Of a stretch of DNA of 53,398 bases, positions 1-8,995 are shown piece by piece. The stretch covers positions 1-53,398 of the forward strand of contig CAMDEF010000024.1 of the NCBI GenBank assembly GCA_945895265.1. Direction: 5' to 3'. A model generated the notes under the pieces. The model was not told where the DNA came from, searched no databases, and saw only the letters and a list, made by a program, of their open reading frames with translations. The translations under genes and the position numbers were made by a program. Source of the stretch: Bordetella parapertussis (lineage in GTDB: Bacteria > Pseudomonadota > Gammaproteobacteria > Burkholderiales > Burkholderiaceae_B). Each line of letters begins with the position of its first letter. Within the stretch, counting starts at the first letter, position 1.

Positions 1-491
1 GCCTGTCGGGCGAACTCGAGATCAAGGCACCCACTTTATTCAAAGGCTATTTCAATAACCCCGAGGCCACTGCGCAAGCGTTTACCGAAGACGGTTACTT
101 CAAAACTGGCGACCTAGGCTACCTGCGCGGTGATGGTAGTTTTGTATACCAATCGCGGATGGGCGACACGATGCGGCTGGGGGGCTTTTTAGTCGACCCG
201 ACTGAAATCGAAGATGTCTTAGCCGCACAACCCGACATTGAAAGCGCACAAGTGGTGGGTGTCGAGATCAACGGTCAGCCGCGTGCCGTGGCCTTCGCGA
301 TCGCAAAAAATAAGCAATGCCCACCAGATACGAGTGCTACCCTCAAGGGTGTCGCAAAAACACTCGCTGCTTTTAAGATCCCCGCGCACCTTTGGTTTGT
401 TGACGAGTTTCCAACAACAGCCAGTGCCAACGGACAAAAATTTCAACGCGTCAAACTCAGAGAGCTTGCGCTAGAAAAGCTAGCTACTTAG
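1..491 (+). CDS. AMP-forming acyl/aryl-CoA ligase, C-terminal part (5' truncated)
   Basis: The gene enters from the left edge; the first complete codon begins at base 3. The remaining 162 residues are the end of the large domain and the mobile C-terminal domain of the ANL adenylating superfamily: a GYFNNPEAT stretch, the FKTGDLGY motif that contacts the ATP ribose, the hinge, and a late lysine in NGQKFQR at the position of the adenylation lysine. ANL enzymes activate a carboxylic acid as acyl-AMP and transfer it to CoA or another thiol. The substrate cannot be told because the substrate-binding half is outside the window. The stop codon overlaps the end of the convergent gene at 484-1299 by 8 bp. 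Confidence 0.85.
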   Translation, partial: LSGELEIKAPTLFKGYFNNPEATAQAFTEDGYFKTGDLGYLRGDGSFVYQSRMGDTMRLGGFLVDPTEIEDVLAAQPDIESAQVVGVEINGQPRAVAFAIAKNKQCPPDTSATLKGVAKTLAAFKIPAHLWFVDEFPTTASANGQKFQRVKLRELALEKLAT

Positions 492-1299
492 CCACATCCG
501 GCTGGTAACGCGCCCCCAACCGCAGCGCCTCAGCCCTTAAAAATTCAAGCGCTAACGCCGCCGGCTCAGGGTCACCCTTTACGCCCAGCTCAATATGGGG
601 CACCCCGCCACCCTCACCCACTGAGGGCAAACTAAAGGCGCGCACACCTGGCCACTTTTGCTCGAGTGCTTCGAGTGCAGGCGTGATCCGCGATTCGGGC
701 ATGCCATAGACCAAGAATGAATGTTCGACCTGCTGATTTTTGTGATGCAAGTGTGCATAGCGACTATCAAGCGTCGCCTCGAGCATCGGCCAGGCCATCA
801 CCGGAAATCCCGGCACAAATGTATGGTTTTGAATGAAAAACCCGGGGATACGATTAAACGGATTAACGACCGCCTCGCAACCTTGCGGAAAATAGCCCAT
901 CTGCAAGCGCTGTTGATTTTCAGGAGCATTGATATCAGGATTGCCCCCGCCCTTGGCGGCAGTTTCGGCCACTCGCAGGCCAATCTGCTCTGCGGCAAAG
1001 GGGTGCAGCGCCAAAGGTAATTTCAGTGCGGCAGCGGCTGCTTGACGGGTATGATCATCGGGCGTAGCGCCGATCCCACCACAACTAAACACGGTATCGC
1101 CCGACGCAAAGCTGCGTTCAAGCGCAGCGGTCAGCAAGGCACGATCATCGGACAAGACTTCGACCCAAGACAACTGCAAACCACGCGCGCTCAATAATTC
1201 GATCACCTTAGACATATGCTTGTCTTGCCGGCGACCTGACAAAATTTCGTCACCAACGATAATCAACCCAAACCGCGTGTTGTCTTGAGAAGCAGACAT
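484..1299 (-). CDS. molybdopterin-binding / CinA-like (MoCF domain) protein
   Basis: 271 residues, nearly all one MoCF_biosynth (MoaB/MogA/CinA N-terminal) domain. Visible marks are the GDEILSGRRQDKH opening and the SCGGIGATPDDHT segment, the nucleotide/pterin-binding signature of the family. It lacks the C-terminal deamidase domain of full-length CinA, so it is the stand-alone form often labelled competence/damage-inducible protein A. The family is linked to molybdopterin-like or NMN/ADP-ribose nucleotide chemistry, but the role of this short form is not established. The gene is monocistronic and convergent with the ligase on its left. Confidence 0.85.
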   Translation of the reverse strand: MSASQDNTRFGLIIVGDEILSGRRQDKHMSKVIELLSARGLQLSWVEVLSDDRALLTAALERSFASGDTVFSCGGIGATPDDHTRQAAAAALKLPLALHPFAAEQIGLRVAETAAKGGGNPDINAPENQQRLQMGYFPQGCEAVVNPFNRIPGFFIQNHTFVPGFPVMAWPMLEATLDSRYAHLHHKNQQVEHSFLVYGMPESRITPALEALEQKWPGVRAFSLPSVGEGGGVPHIELGVKGDPEPAALALEFLRAEALRLGARYQPDVAK

Positions 1300-1403
1300 G
1301 ATGTTTCCAGTAAAAATTGAAGTCAGTCAAATTTGAGAATAGTCGACATTTCAGCACAAATGCGACGGCCTTGGTCGACTTATGGCGGGTCAGCCTCAAA
1401 CAT

Positions 1404-2201
1404 TTAGTGCATTTCGCTACGCAGCTGGCGCAGGCTTGCTAGCCCGTAGTGTGTGTAGACCAGGCCCGAGAAGACTGGCAGAAACACCCAAGCTGGAGGG
1501 AACAAATTCAAACACGCACAGAACAAGCCAATCACCCAAAACCCAGTTCCGTGACGCGCTAACAGAATTTTTCGCTCAGCAGCACTGGCGTGCTCGACGA
1601 TCGAGTCAAGCCGCATCATGCGCGAAAAGGCAAACGTCCACCACAAAAGCGACACCAATAAGCCAAGAGGCGGAAACAACCAAAAGGGCAGCGTTAACAC
1701 CCAGCCCAACACAAACACCACACTCACCCATAACGCGTTCCAGAAGCTGACGACGAAGCCGTATTCGCCCTGCTTAGCCACATCGGCATAGCGGTGGCGC
1801 GACAAATGCGAAACCACCAAGGGCATGACAAACACAGCAGCAACGGCCAGGCCAAGAATCCCCGAAAGGGGCAAGAGCAGCAAGAGTGCAGTCAGGCTGA
1901 GCAACCAAGCTTTGACCGACAATAACGAGAATAAACCAAGCGACACGAGCCATTCATTTGCGTCAAGCAGCAGACTAGAATCAGTCACCTGCTGGTTCAA
2001 CCAAGCTGTGAGTGGCCCTAGTGCCACAGAGACCAGCACAATCACTGCACCCAGCACAATCAAAAAGGGCATCAACATGGCGAACAACATGCGCGGGTGA
2101 CATTGCGAAGCCAGTGCGCGACCAAATGCCTGGCCCACCCCCTGTAAGCCGAGCGATTGCTGCGTGATTTGGGGTTGCTGGGTTGTTTGGGTTGGATTCA
2201 A
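1404..2201 (-). CDS. EI24 domain-containing inner-membrane protein
   Basis: 265 residues if translation starts at the TTG at 2201, which has a GGAG 9 nt upstream. The longer reading from 2417 adds 72 residues of non-membrane sequence and runs into the divergent gene at 2320, so I reject it. At least four long hydrophobic segments are visible, with the EI24/CysZ-like pattern (an RALASQCHPRM opening, then paired membrane helices). CysZ members import sulfate; most proteobacterial EI24 proteins have no proven function, and nothing here points to sulfur metabolism. The start is the least certain part. Confidence 0.75.
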   Translation of the reverse strand: MNPTQTTQQPQITQQSLGLQGVGQAFGRALASQCHPRMLFAMLMPFLIVLGAVIVLVSVALGPLTAWLNQQVTDSSLLLDANEWLVSLGLFSLLSVKAWLLSLTALLLLLPLSGILGLAVAAVFVMPLVVSHLSRHRYADVAKQGEYGFVVSFWNALWVSVVFVLGWVLTLPFWLFPPLGLLVSLLWWTFAFSRMMRLDSIVEHASAAERKILLARHGTGFWVIGLFCACLNLFPPAWVFLPVFSGLVYTHYGLASLRQLRSEMH

Positions 2202-2319
2202 CGCGAAATTCTCCGAAAAACAGACAGTGCGACGGGAAGCCGCAGGAGGGCGGCGGCCCTCGTCAGGCACGCAAACGAGGCTATCATAGACAAACCTGAT
2301 ACTTTGCGCTGCCGAAAAC

Positions 2320-2706
2320 GTGTTTCTTCCCAACTCGCCAACACTTGCCCAAGCCCTTGAGCGACCAGAGCTCACTATTGTCTTGTGTTTTTGTGCGGCC
2401 TGGTGCGATGCCTGCAAAGCCTACCAACCAAAATTCGAAGCGCTCGGCCAACAACATCCCGACGTTTGTTTCATCTGGGCAGACATTGAAGATTATCCCG
2501 AACTGCTGGGTGATGAAGATGTTGAAAATTTTCCGACGATCGCAATTGTGCAAGAGGCTCAGATTCGTTTTATGGGGACCTTGCTGCCTCATATCGAGCA
2601 CCTAAACCGCTTGATTGAGACCATGCACACGCCGGGTCGGCCGCAAAGCACAAGCTTGCCCGAAGACTTAATTGAGCAGTTAAAAACTCTCAGTCAAAAA
2701 ACCTAA
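2320..2706 (+). CDS. thioredoxin-like protein (WCDAC active site)
   Basis: 128 residues from a GTG start. A thioredoxin fold is indicated by the AAWCDACKAYQPKFEAL segment, whose CDAC matches the CxxC redox centre near residue 30, and by the cis-proline motif FPTIAIV near residue 75. There is no signal peptide, so it should be cytoplasmic. The C-terminal 30 residues form an extension beyond the fold. It probably acts as a thiol-disulfide reductant for unknown clients. No good Shine-Dalgarno sequence precedes the GTG; a CTG at 2296 is the only alternative before the upstream in-frame stop at 2287. Divergent from the EI24 gene. Confidence 0.8.
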   Translation: MFLPNSPTLAQALERPELTIVLCFCAAWCDACKAYQPKFEALGQQHPDVCFIWADIEDYPELLGDEDVENFPTIAIVQEAQIRFMGTLLPHIEHLNRLIETMHTPGRPQSTSLPEDLIEQLKTLSQKT

Positions 2707-2818
2707 TGTTAACGTTGAAGCTTAGCCTTCAAACGGTTGCTTAACTGTCGATTAGTGCCGTTAAACGTCAAACTGTGGCTTAAGCTTCGCTTCGTTCAGC
2801 CAATCTTCAAGCTAGCGC

Positions 2819-4330
2819 TTAATCAGGCTTTTTTTGCGCAGCACCGAGCAGCAAGCCCACCGGGCGTTTCGTTAACAACGAATGCTTTTTCACAGACGTC
2901 GCGGGTGCCTGTGCAGCGGCAGCCAGCGAGGCTGCAGATGGCTGATACGGTTTTGTAAAGAAATCATCAAGCGGCTTGGCTGGCGCGCTGTAACGACTTG
3001 GGCGCGCGCCGCGCTCTGCGCGATCACTTTGAGAGCTTCGCCCGCTTGAGCTACGCTCTGAGCTCGAGGCGCCAGAGCTACGCTCTGAACCAAAGCTCGA
3101 ACGACTTGAACGCGACTCTTCACGCGAAGCACCCCGTGCCAACAACTCGCCTGGGATTTCGAGCGTGCCACGCACGATCGAATTTTTAATCAGCTTTTCA
3201 ATGTCGAGTAGATATTTTTCTTCAGACGGAGCAAACAATGAGATCGCTTCGCCCAACGCCCCCGCGCGACCAGTACGGCCAATGCGGTGGACGTAATCTT
3301 CGGCGCTGTGCGGCAAATCGTAATTAATGACACAAGGTACGCCTGCCACATCGAGGCCACGCGCAGCCACATCGGTCGCGACCAACACTTCGAGCTCGCC
3401 GGCCTTAAAGGCCTCAAGCGCCTTCATTCGATCGCCTTGCGTTTTGTCACCATGAATCGATTCGGCACGTACGCCATCGAGCTCAAGTTGGCGCGCTAAA
3501 CGACCGGTACCAATTTTGGTGTTTGAAAACACGATCACTTGCTTCAGACCACGCGATTTCACCAAATGTACAACGGCTGCCCGCTTGGCATCGCCCGACA
3601 TGGCGTAAGCAATTTGCGTGACCGTGTCAGCGGTGGCATTACGACCTGCCACTTCAATTTCAATTGGGCTGTTTAAATAGGTGCGACCAAGCTTGCGAAT
3701 GTCGTTGCTAAAGGTTGCCGAGAACAGCAAGGTTTGCCGAGGGGTGGGCAACAGACGAAGGATTCGCTCGAGATCAGGCAAAAAACCCATATCTAGCATT
3801 CGATCGGCTTCATCTAAGACCAAAATGCCGACCTGACTGAGATTGACATTGCGCTGCTCAACGTGATCAAGCAGACGCCCGGGCGTCGCGATCAACACTT
3901 CGCAACCATTGCGCAAAGCCTCTTTTTGCGGATTGATATCAACCCCGCCAAATACCACCGTCGAACGCAGCGGCGTGAGCTTGCCGTAGCGCTTCACACT
4001 TTCAGCAACCTGATCTGCAAGCTCGCGAGTTGGCGTCAAAATCAAAGCTCGCACAGGATGACGGGCAGGCGAGGCGCTACTGTTAGCAAACGCCATCAGA
4101 CGATGCAAAATCGGCAACGTAAACGCCGCAGTTTTGCCTGTGCCCGTTTGGGCGGCGCCCATGACATCTTGCCCGGCCATCGCAAGCGGAACTGCTTGCG
4201 CCTGAATCGGAGTGGGTATCGTGTAGCCGGTATCAAGCACGGCTTGTAACAGCGCTGGATGCAATCCGATTTCAGAAAAAGTGGGGATTGCTGCGACAGG
4301 TGTATCGGTTGGTTGAGTAGTAGAGGTCAA
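2819..4330 (-). CDS. rhlE: DEAD-box ATP-dependent RNA helicase RhlE
   Basis: 503 residues. Core motifs appear in order: FSEIGL Q-motif region, AQTGTGKT (motif I), PTRELADQ (Ia), TPGRLLD (Ib), DEAD (II), SAT (III), a conserved ARGLDV (V) and HRIGRTGRAG (VI). The tail after about residue 395 is rich in Ser, Arg and Gly and then basic, a disordered RNA-binding extension typical of RhlE. It unwinds short RNA duplexes in rRNA maturation and RNA decay. The start is a TTG at 4328-4330 without a clear Shine-Dalgarno sequence; an in-frame stop lies a short way upstream and the next Met is far inside the helicase core, so TTG is the only sensible start. Confidence 0.95.
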   Translation of the reverse strand: MTSTTQPTDTPVAAIPTFSEIGLHPALLQAVLDTGYTIPTPIQAQAVPLAMAGQDVMGAAQTGTGKTAAFTLPILHRLMAFANSSASPARHPVRALILTPTRELADQVAESVKRYGKLTPLRSTVVFGGVDINPQKEALRNGCEVLIATPGRLLDHVEQRNVNLSQVGILVLDEADRMLDMGFLPDLERILRLLPTPRQTLLFSATFSNDIRKLGRTYLNSPIEIEVAGRNATADTVTQIAYAMSGDAKRAAVVHLVKSRGLKQVIVFSNTKIGTGRLARQLELDGVRAESIHGDKTQGDRMKALEAFKAGELEVLVATDVAARGLDVAGVPCVINYDLPHSAEDYVHRIGRTGRAGALGEAISLFAPSEEKYLLDIEKLIKNSIVRGTLEIPGELLARGASREESRSSRSSFGSERSSGASSSERSSSGRSSQSDRAERGARPSRYSAPAKPLDDFFTKPYQPSAASLAAAAQAPATSVKKHSLLTKRPVGLLLGAAQKKPD

Positions 4331-4681
4331 GTAGTTTGTATGATTGAAGTCATTGAATTATTTAAGGAAACGCGTCATAGTGTACTCCAGTCATGCGTCT
4401 CAGTTCGGGATTCCCCTTAGCTCACTCGCTAATCCAAGGCTGTTTGCGACCCTAAAAACAACAGTAACAATCCGCGCAGCGACCAAGATCAGCCATAAAG
4501 GCGGGCGCAATCGCTCGCAAACCCAGTAAAAACGTTGCACGTTGCTGCTCGCGCAGAGAGATCAAGGAAGTGAGAGTCGTCAACAGATCCAACAATTTTT
4601 TGCGTGTTTGAAACAATTGCCGTTAGTGTAGACCGCGCCCTTGGTACACTGTCCGCATCCATTTTTTCTTTGAGATTCGCG
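4331..4681. other. intergenic region, rhlE leader side / zf-CHCC gene
   Basis: 351 bases with no convincing gene. It separates rhlE from the plus-strand zinc-finger gene. The only structure seen is a small inverted repeat at 4417-4432 (TTAGC, 6-nt loop, GCTAA), which would lie in the rhlE leader on the minus strand. I could not assign a promoter with confidence on either strand. Confidence 0.5.
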
Positions 4682-4891
4682 ATGACGCAAGCCCCCGCCT
4701 CTGGCAAAGATCAAGCTCCGGTACAAGTCGGTGCTGCCGATCTGCCCCTGCATTGCCCTGGTCCACGCGCTCCTCTCTGGAGCATGCACCCGCGCGTATT
4801 TCTTGACGTGACACGCACCGGCGCCGTCAATTGCCCTTACTGTGGCACGCAGTATCAATTGGCTGCGGGCACTGTTGTGCACGGCCATTAA
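4682..4891 (+). CDS. zinc-finger domain-containing protein (zf-CHCC type)
   Basis: 69 residues from the ATG at 4682; an in-frame extension upstream has no support. Cys and His are spaced as in the zf-CHCC family (PF10276, related to mitochondrial NDUFS6): a CPG near residue 25, HPRVFLD, and a closing CPYCG pair. These small proteins are widespread in betaproteobacteria, and their function is not established. Its stop is 11 nt before the next start, so it is probably cotranscribed with the SnoaL-like gene. Confidence 0.8.
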   Translation: MTQAPASGKDQAPVQVGAADLPLHCPGPRAPLWSMHPRVFLDVTRTGAVNCPYCGTQYQLAAGTVVHGH

Positions 4892-4902
4892 GGACCGCGC
4901 AT

Positions 4903-5334
4903 ATGCCGGTGATGTTCGCCACCCCCGAAGAAGCTGAACTAGCTTTTTATGATGCGCTTGAACGGGCAGACTTGGTTCGCTTGATGCAAGTCTGGTCTGA
5001 CGACGAAGAGATCATCTGTGTGCACCCAGGTGGCTTACGCATGGTAGGTTTACATGCAGTCAAAGAGTCCTGGCAAGAGATCCTGGCGCAAGGCGCCTTG
5101 CACATTCGCCCAGCTAAACTCGTGACCACCCAAAGCATGATGAGCACTGTACATTCGCTGATTGAACAAATCACAGTGCGCAGCCAGACAGGCACCGAAG
5201 TTGCTCACTGCTACGCGACCAACGTCTATCACAAGGGCCCAACGGGGTGGCGCATGGTGATGCATCACGCCTCGGCCGCACCCGAACAAACCGGCTTGCT
5301 CGACTCACACGACGCCCCTGGGCTTTTGCACTAA
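4903..5334 (+). CDS. nuclear transport factor 2 / SnoaL-like family protein
   Basis: 143 residues from the ATG at 4903, which has AAGGA 8 nt upstream; the longer in-frame reading overlaps the zinc-finger gene. The sequence starts with the alpha-helical ATPEEAELAFYDALERAD segment typical of SnoaL-like cone folds, then HPGGLRMVG and a long beta section ending GWRMVMHHASAAP. Bacterial members include isomerases, dehydratases and proteins with no known reaction; nothing here selects one. It sits between the zf-CHCC gene and the YheT hydrolase (12 nt gap), an apparent three-gene operon. Confidence 0.75.
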   Translation: MPVMFATPEEAELAFYDALERADLVRLMQVWSDDEEIICVHPGGLRMVGLHAVKESWQEILAQGALHIRPAKLVTTQSMMSTVHSLIEQITVRSQTGTEVAHCYATNVYHKGPTGWRMVMHHASAAPEQTGLLDSHDAPGLLH

Positions 5335-5346
5335 CCTCACAGCATA

Positions 5347-6435
5347 GTGCCAGCCTCCCTCGACCTTTCGCCCTGCCATGCTCCGAACTGGTTGCCCGAA
5401 CGTCACACCCAGACGCTCTTTGGCGCCTTAGTTGCCCCCACCAACCGTCTGCGCTTTGCCAGAACACGTGTCAATACGCCCGATGGCGATTTTATCGATT
5501 TGGATTGGGCGCACTCAAGCGCCGCCTATCACTACCCACGCACCCAAGACAGCTCGTTGAGCCACACCGCAGCCGCACGCTGGCTCACGCCAACAGAGCA
5601 GCAGCAACTGCGCGACACCCCGCCAACACCAGCCTTACTGCTTTTTCATGGCCTCGAGGGTAGCAGCGGTAGCCGCTATGCACAATCGATCGCCACCTAC
5701 TTCAAAGCCAGACAGTGGATCGTGGTTGTCGCACATTTTCGCGGTTGCTCTGGCTTTGCGAACCGGCTGGCACGCGCGTATCACTCGGGCGACTCTGCCG
5801 ACATCGGTTTTATTCTTCAAGCAGTGCGACAACAAGTTCCTCAGGGGCAGTGGCATGCAGCGGGCGTCTCGCTTGGGGGCAACGCGTTATTAAAGTATTT
5901 GGGCGAACAGGCCACACATATGGCTTGGCTTGTGGGTGCTGCCGCGATTTCTGCCCCCCTTGATTTGGTCGCTGCCGGCAATCATCTATCGGATAACACC
6001 TTTAACCGCGAAGTGTATTCGCGTCATTTTTTACGCTCGCTCAAACCCAAGGTATTTGAGAAGGCGCGTAGATATCCAGGCGTCATCGATACCTTTAAGG
6101 TGAATCAGGCGCGCGACTTGCGCGAGTTCGATCACGCTTACACCGCGCCCATGCACGGCTTTACAGATGCCATCGATTACTGGACTCAATCGGCCAGCAA
6201 ACCTTGGCTCAAAAAAATTGTTACGCCAACGTTGGTGCTAAACGCCAGAAATGATCCGTTTTTACCCGAGCCCGTACTGGTGGGGCCCAACGATTGCAGC
6301 GAGGCGATCACTTTGCACCAACCGGCGCTGGGCGGCCATGTGGGATTTGTGACGGGAACTTGGCCCGGACACTTAAACTGGCTACCCGAACGACTGCAGC
6401 GTTATTTCGAGACGCTTGAGCCTCGTACGGCCTGA
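5347..6435 (+). CDS. YheT-family alpha/beta hydrolase
   Basis: 362 residues from a GTG start 12 nt after the upstream stop. Family marks are NWLPERHTQTL near the N-terminus, LLFHGLEGSSGSRYAQ (oxyanion region), HFRGCSG, the nucleophile elbow GVSLGGNALLKYLGE, NARNDPFLP around the catalytic Asp, and GGHVGFV with the catalytic His. YheT/ABHD1-3-like enzymes are serine esterases of unclear substrate. Intact length and all triad positions suggest an active enzyme, probably cytoplasmic. Confidence 0.88.
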   Translation: MPASLDLSPCHAPNWLPERHTQTLFGALVAPTNRLRFARTRVNTPDGDFIDLDWAHSSAAYHYPRTQDSSLSHTAAARWLTPTEQQQLRDTPPTPALLLFHGLEGSSGSRYAQSIATYFKARQWIVVVAHFRGCSGFANRLARAYHSGDSADIGFILQAVRQQVPQGQWHAAGVSLGGNALLKYLGEQATHMAWLVGAAAISAPLDLVAAGNHLSDNTFNREVYSRHFLRSLKPKVFEKARRYPGVIDTFKVNQARDLREFDHAYTAPMHGFTDAIDYWTQSASKPWLKKIVTPTLVLNARNDPFLPEPVLVGPNDCSEAITLHQPALGGHVGFVTGTWPGHLNWLPERLQRYFETLEPRTA

Positions 6436-6485
6436 GGTTCTAAAACCCTGCAGCCTGACAGCCTAGACCACTGCGGCCTAATCGC

Positions 6486-8024
6486 CTACGACTTAAAACG
6501 CTCGAGTAATCTGCGGTCTTCAGCGATTTTTGCCGTCAAGGTACGGATCCTGACATCGATCTGTGACTGCACATAAAAATCTTGCGACAAGGTGCGCGCC
6601 TGCTGCAACTGCGCAACCGACGCAGACAACGCCCCAAGTTGTTCATAGTAGGACGCCATCGCCTGCCGCGCGAGCACTGGCTCGTTTAAACGATCGTGAC
6701 TAGTCCCCAACATTTTATAAAAGTCAGGCTCACCTTTTGGCCAGCGTTTGAGTTGCACTTGTAGATACGCGACGGCCTCTTTGTCTTTCGCTTGCAGCTG
6801 CAAACACTCTGCCACCTTTAACGCAAACGCGCGCCGCTCAGGCCAGCGCTTTTGCGCAGCTTGCGCCGCAGCTAAGGCCTGAGCCACTTGCTTGCGGGCC
6901 AAGTCAAGTTCGACACGCTGTAAATCGAGATAGGGCGAGTTTGCGATGAGCCCTTGCGCCTGCTCTAGCGTGCTCGCTGCGGTTTTAAAATCTTTACGCA
7001 CCGTCGCGGCAAGCGAGAGACCGTACCAGGCAGCAGCCTGCTTAGCCGCACTACCACTTGTTGTCGCGCCGGCCTTCGCACTCACACGCACCTCTTCTTG
7101 CAGTTGCTCAACCGCTTGCACCAGAACCCTCGGGTCGATGGCCTGCATCACCCGAGCTTTGGCTCGCACAAACCAAAACTCATCCGAGGCTTGATAATTG
7201 GTAACAGGCAACTGTCGTATCCGGTTTTGCATGTCGGTCATGCGCGAAATGCTAAGCGGGTGAGTTGAAACATAGACCCCACCACCACGGCCCTCATTCA
7301 AGCTTGAGGCTTGCATCAAGCGTCCAAACATCACTGCCATGCCATTTGGGTCGTAACCCGCCTTGCGCAACATTTCAAAGCCCGTACGGTCAGCCTCTTG
7401 CTCGGCATCGCGCGAAAACCCAAGTTGTTGCGCAATGGCAGCGGCTTGACCAAAGGCCGCAATCCCCATCGCAGCCTGCCCGCCACCCGGCGTCAACCCG
7501 GCAAGAATCGCTGCCGCGATCGTCGCGATTGCAAGATGTCCACTTTGCTGCTGCTGGGTTAGCCCTCGGGCAATGTGCCGCTGGGTCACATGAGCGATTT
7601 CGTGCGCGAGCACCCCGGCGAGTTCAGCCTCGGCGCCTGAGGTCACAATCAAACCGGTATGCACCCCGATATACCCACCTGGCATCGCAAACGCGTTAAT
7701 GGCAGGATTACGCACCCCAAACACCTCAATGTCTGGCGCTCCGCCCGGCGCATAGACGGCCAGTTTTTTGCCCATCGCATTCAAATATTGATTTAAATCA
7801 GGATCCTTGATGTACTCTGGGTCACGGCGCCCTTCGACCATGATGGCCTCACCCAGGCGCCGCTCAAGTGCCGGCGACAGGTCTGAGCTTGATGCCGGCC
7901 CAAGCGATGGCGCAGCAGACGGCTGTGCCCAGGCACTTTGCCAGCCAATTGTGAGCACCAGCAACCCCGCCATGCATTTTTTAGGCATCGATTGCAGCGA
8001 ATTCATTAAACTGTCATGAGTCAT
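6486..8024 (-). CDS. periplasmic M48 metalloprotease with TPR tail (BepA/YfgC-like)
   Basis: 512 residues. The N-terminus carries a signal peptide (basic KK then a hydrophobic run ending AWAQ). The M48 zinc motif HEIAH is near residue 143, followed by RDAEQEADRTG, which supplies the third ligand, and then a long helical repeat region like the TPR half of BepA. BepA-type proteases act on outer-membrane proteins, helping LptD assembly or degrading stalled intermediates. The start at 8024 has no Shine-Dalgarno but has TATCAT 6 nt upstream, consistent with a leaderless transcript. Divergent from galU. Confidence 0.88.
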   Translation of the reverse strand: MTHDSLMNSLQSMPKKCMAGLLVLTIGWQSAWAQPSAAPSLGPASSSDLSPALERRLGEAIMVEGRRDPEYIKDPDLNQYLNAMGKKLAVYAPGGAPDIEVFGVRNPAINAFAMPGGYIGVHTGLIVTSGAEAELAGVLAHEIAHVTQRHIARGLTQQQQSGHLAIATIAAAILAGLTPGGGQAAMGIAAFGQAAAIAQQLGFSRDAEQEADRTGFEMLRKAGYDPNGMAVMFGRLMQASSLNEGRGGGVYVSTHPLSISRMTDMQNRIRQLPVTNYQASDEFWFVRAKARVMQAIDPRVLVQAVEQLQEEVRVSAKAGATTSGSAAKQAAAWYGLSLAATVRKDFKTAASTLEQAQGLIANSPYLDLQRVELDLARKQVAQALAAAQAAQKRWPERRAFALKVAECLQLQAKDKEAVAYLQVQLKRWPKGEPDFYKMLGTSHDRLNEPVLARQAMASYYEQLGALSASVAQLQQARTLSQDFYVQSQIDVRIRTLTAKIAEDRRLLERFKS

Positions 8025-8036
8025 ACGTTTATGATA
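8025..8036 (-). promoter_or_regulatory. -10 hexamer TATCAT 6 nt before the M48 protease ATG
   Basis: On the minus strand TATCAT (8036-8031) is followed by 6 nt and then the ATG at 8024. Transcription would start at or next to the A of the ATG. There is no Shine-Dalgarno sequence and no obvious -35 box. Confidence 0.45.
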
Positions 8037-8090
8037 GCGGCAGTTTCATTTGGTTCCGCACGTGTGCGGCCCTACCTTCAGGATTAAATC

Positions 8091-8927
8091 ATGCGCCCCG
8101 TTCGCAAAGCAGTCTTCCCCGTTGCCGGCCTAGGCACTCGTTTCTTACCCGCCACCAAGGCGATGCCAAAAGAAATGTTACCCGTTATTGACAAACCCTT
8201 GATCCAGTATGCGGTTGAAGAGGCTGTCGCAGCTGGTATTACAGACTTAATTTTTGTGACAGGCCGCAATAAACGCGCCATCGAAGATCATTTTGATTCG
8301 ACTCCCGAAATGGAAGCTGAATTAGCACGCAAAGGTAAAGCCGAGCTGCTTGCGATCGTTCAAGGTATTTTGCCTTCGCATGTCAGCTGCATTTATATTC
8401 GTCAATCTGCGCCGCTGGGCTTGGGCCACGCCGTGCTAACAGCGGCCCCGATCGTCGGAGACGAACCCTTTGCCGTTTTGCTTGCAGACGACTTACTTGA
8501 CGCCGATCGTCCAGTCATCGGTCAGCTTATCGACGCCGCCTTAACCTATCAAGGTAGCATTTTGGGGGTGCAAGAAGTGCCGCTCAGCGAGACCGATAAA
8601 TACGGTATCGTGGCGACCGACCCGGTCAGCGCACGCACCGAACGCGTGCGCCATATTGTTGAAAAACCTAAACCCGACGTCGCGCCATCGACCCTCGCTG
8701 TCGTTGGGCGTTACGTGCTGGATGCCCGAGTGTTTGCGCATTTACGCCAAACTCAGGCGGGCGCCGGCGGCGAGATTCAACTCACCGACGGTATTGCGTC
8801 ACTCATGAAAGAAAAAGCCGTATTTGCTCACCGCTATGAAGGCGTGCGCTACGACTGCGGCAACAAAGAAGGCTGGTTCAGGGCTAACGTGGCACTTGGG
8901 CGTAAGTATCACAACCTCATCCCTTAA
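8091..8927 (+). CDS. galU: UTP--glucose-1-phosphate uridylyltransferase GalU
   Basis: 278 residues, full length. The N-terminal [19 protein letters not shown] is the nucleotide-binding signature of bacterial Gal[21 protein letters not shown] (metal-binding region) and a conserved VEKPKP are also present. It makes UDP-glucose from glucose-1-phosphate and UTP for envelope polysaccharides. The RBS is GGATTAA just before ATG. It has no sugar-polymer genes next to it, so it is most likely a single-gene housekeeping unit. Confidence 0.96.
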   Translation: MRPVRKAVFPVAGLGTRFLPATKAMPKEMLPVIDKPLIQYAVEEAVAAGITDLIFVTGRNKRAIEDHFDSTPEMEAELARKGKAELLAIVQGILPSHVSCIYIRQSAPLGLGHAVLTAAPIVGDEPFAVLLADDLLDADRPVIGQLIDAALTYQGSILGVQEVPLSETDKYGIVATDPVSARTERVRHIVEKPKPDVAPSTLAVVGRYVLDARVFAHLRQTQAGAGGEIQLTDGIASLMKEKAVFAHRYEGVRYDCGNKEGWFRANVALGRKYHNLIP

Positions 8928-8995
8928 CCCTCAAAGCCTTGGCATGCGCTAACTGTTCGAGCGCATGTCTAGCGAGATAGTCAGCAAACCCTTCA

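Noticed and set aside
2202..2417. N-terminal extension of the EI24 gene to 2417 (337 residues)
   Set aside because: It overlaps the divergent thioredoxin-like gene and reads as arbitrary sequence; TTG 2201 has a Shine-Dalgarno sequence and matches the family length.
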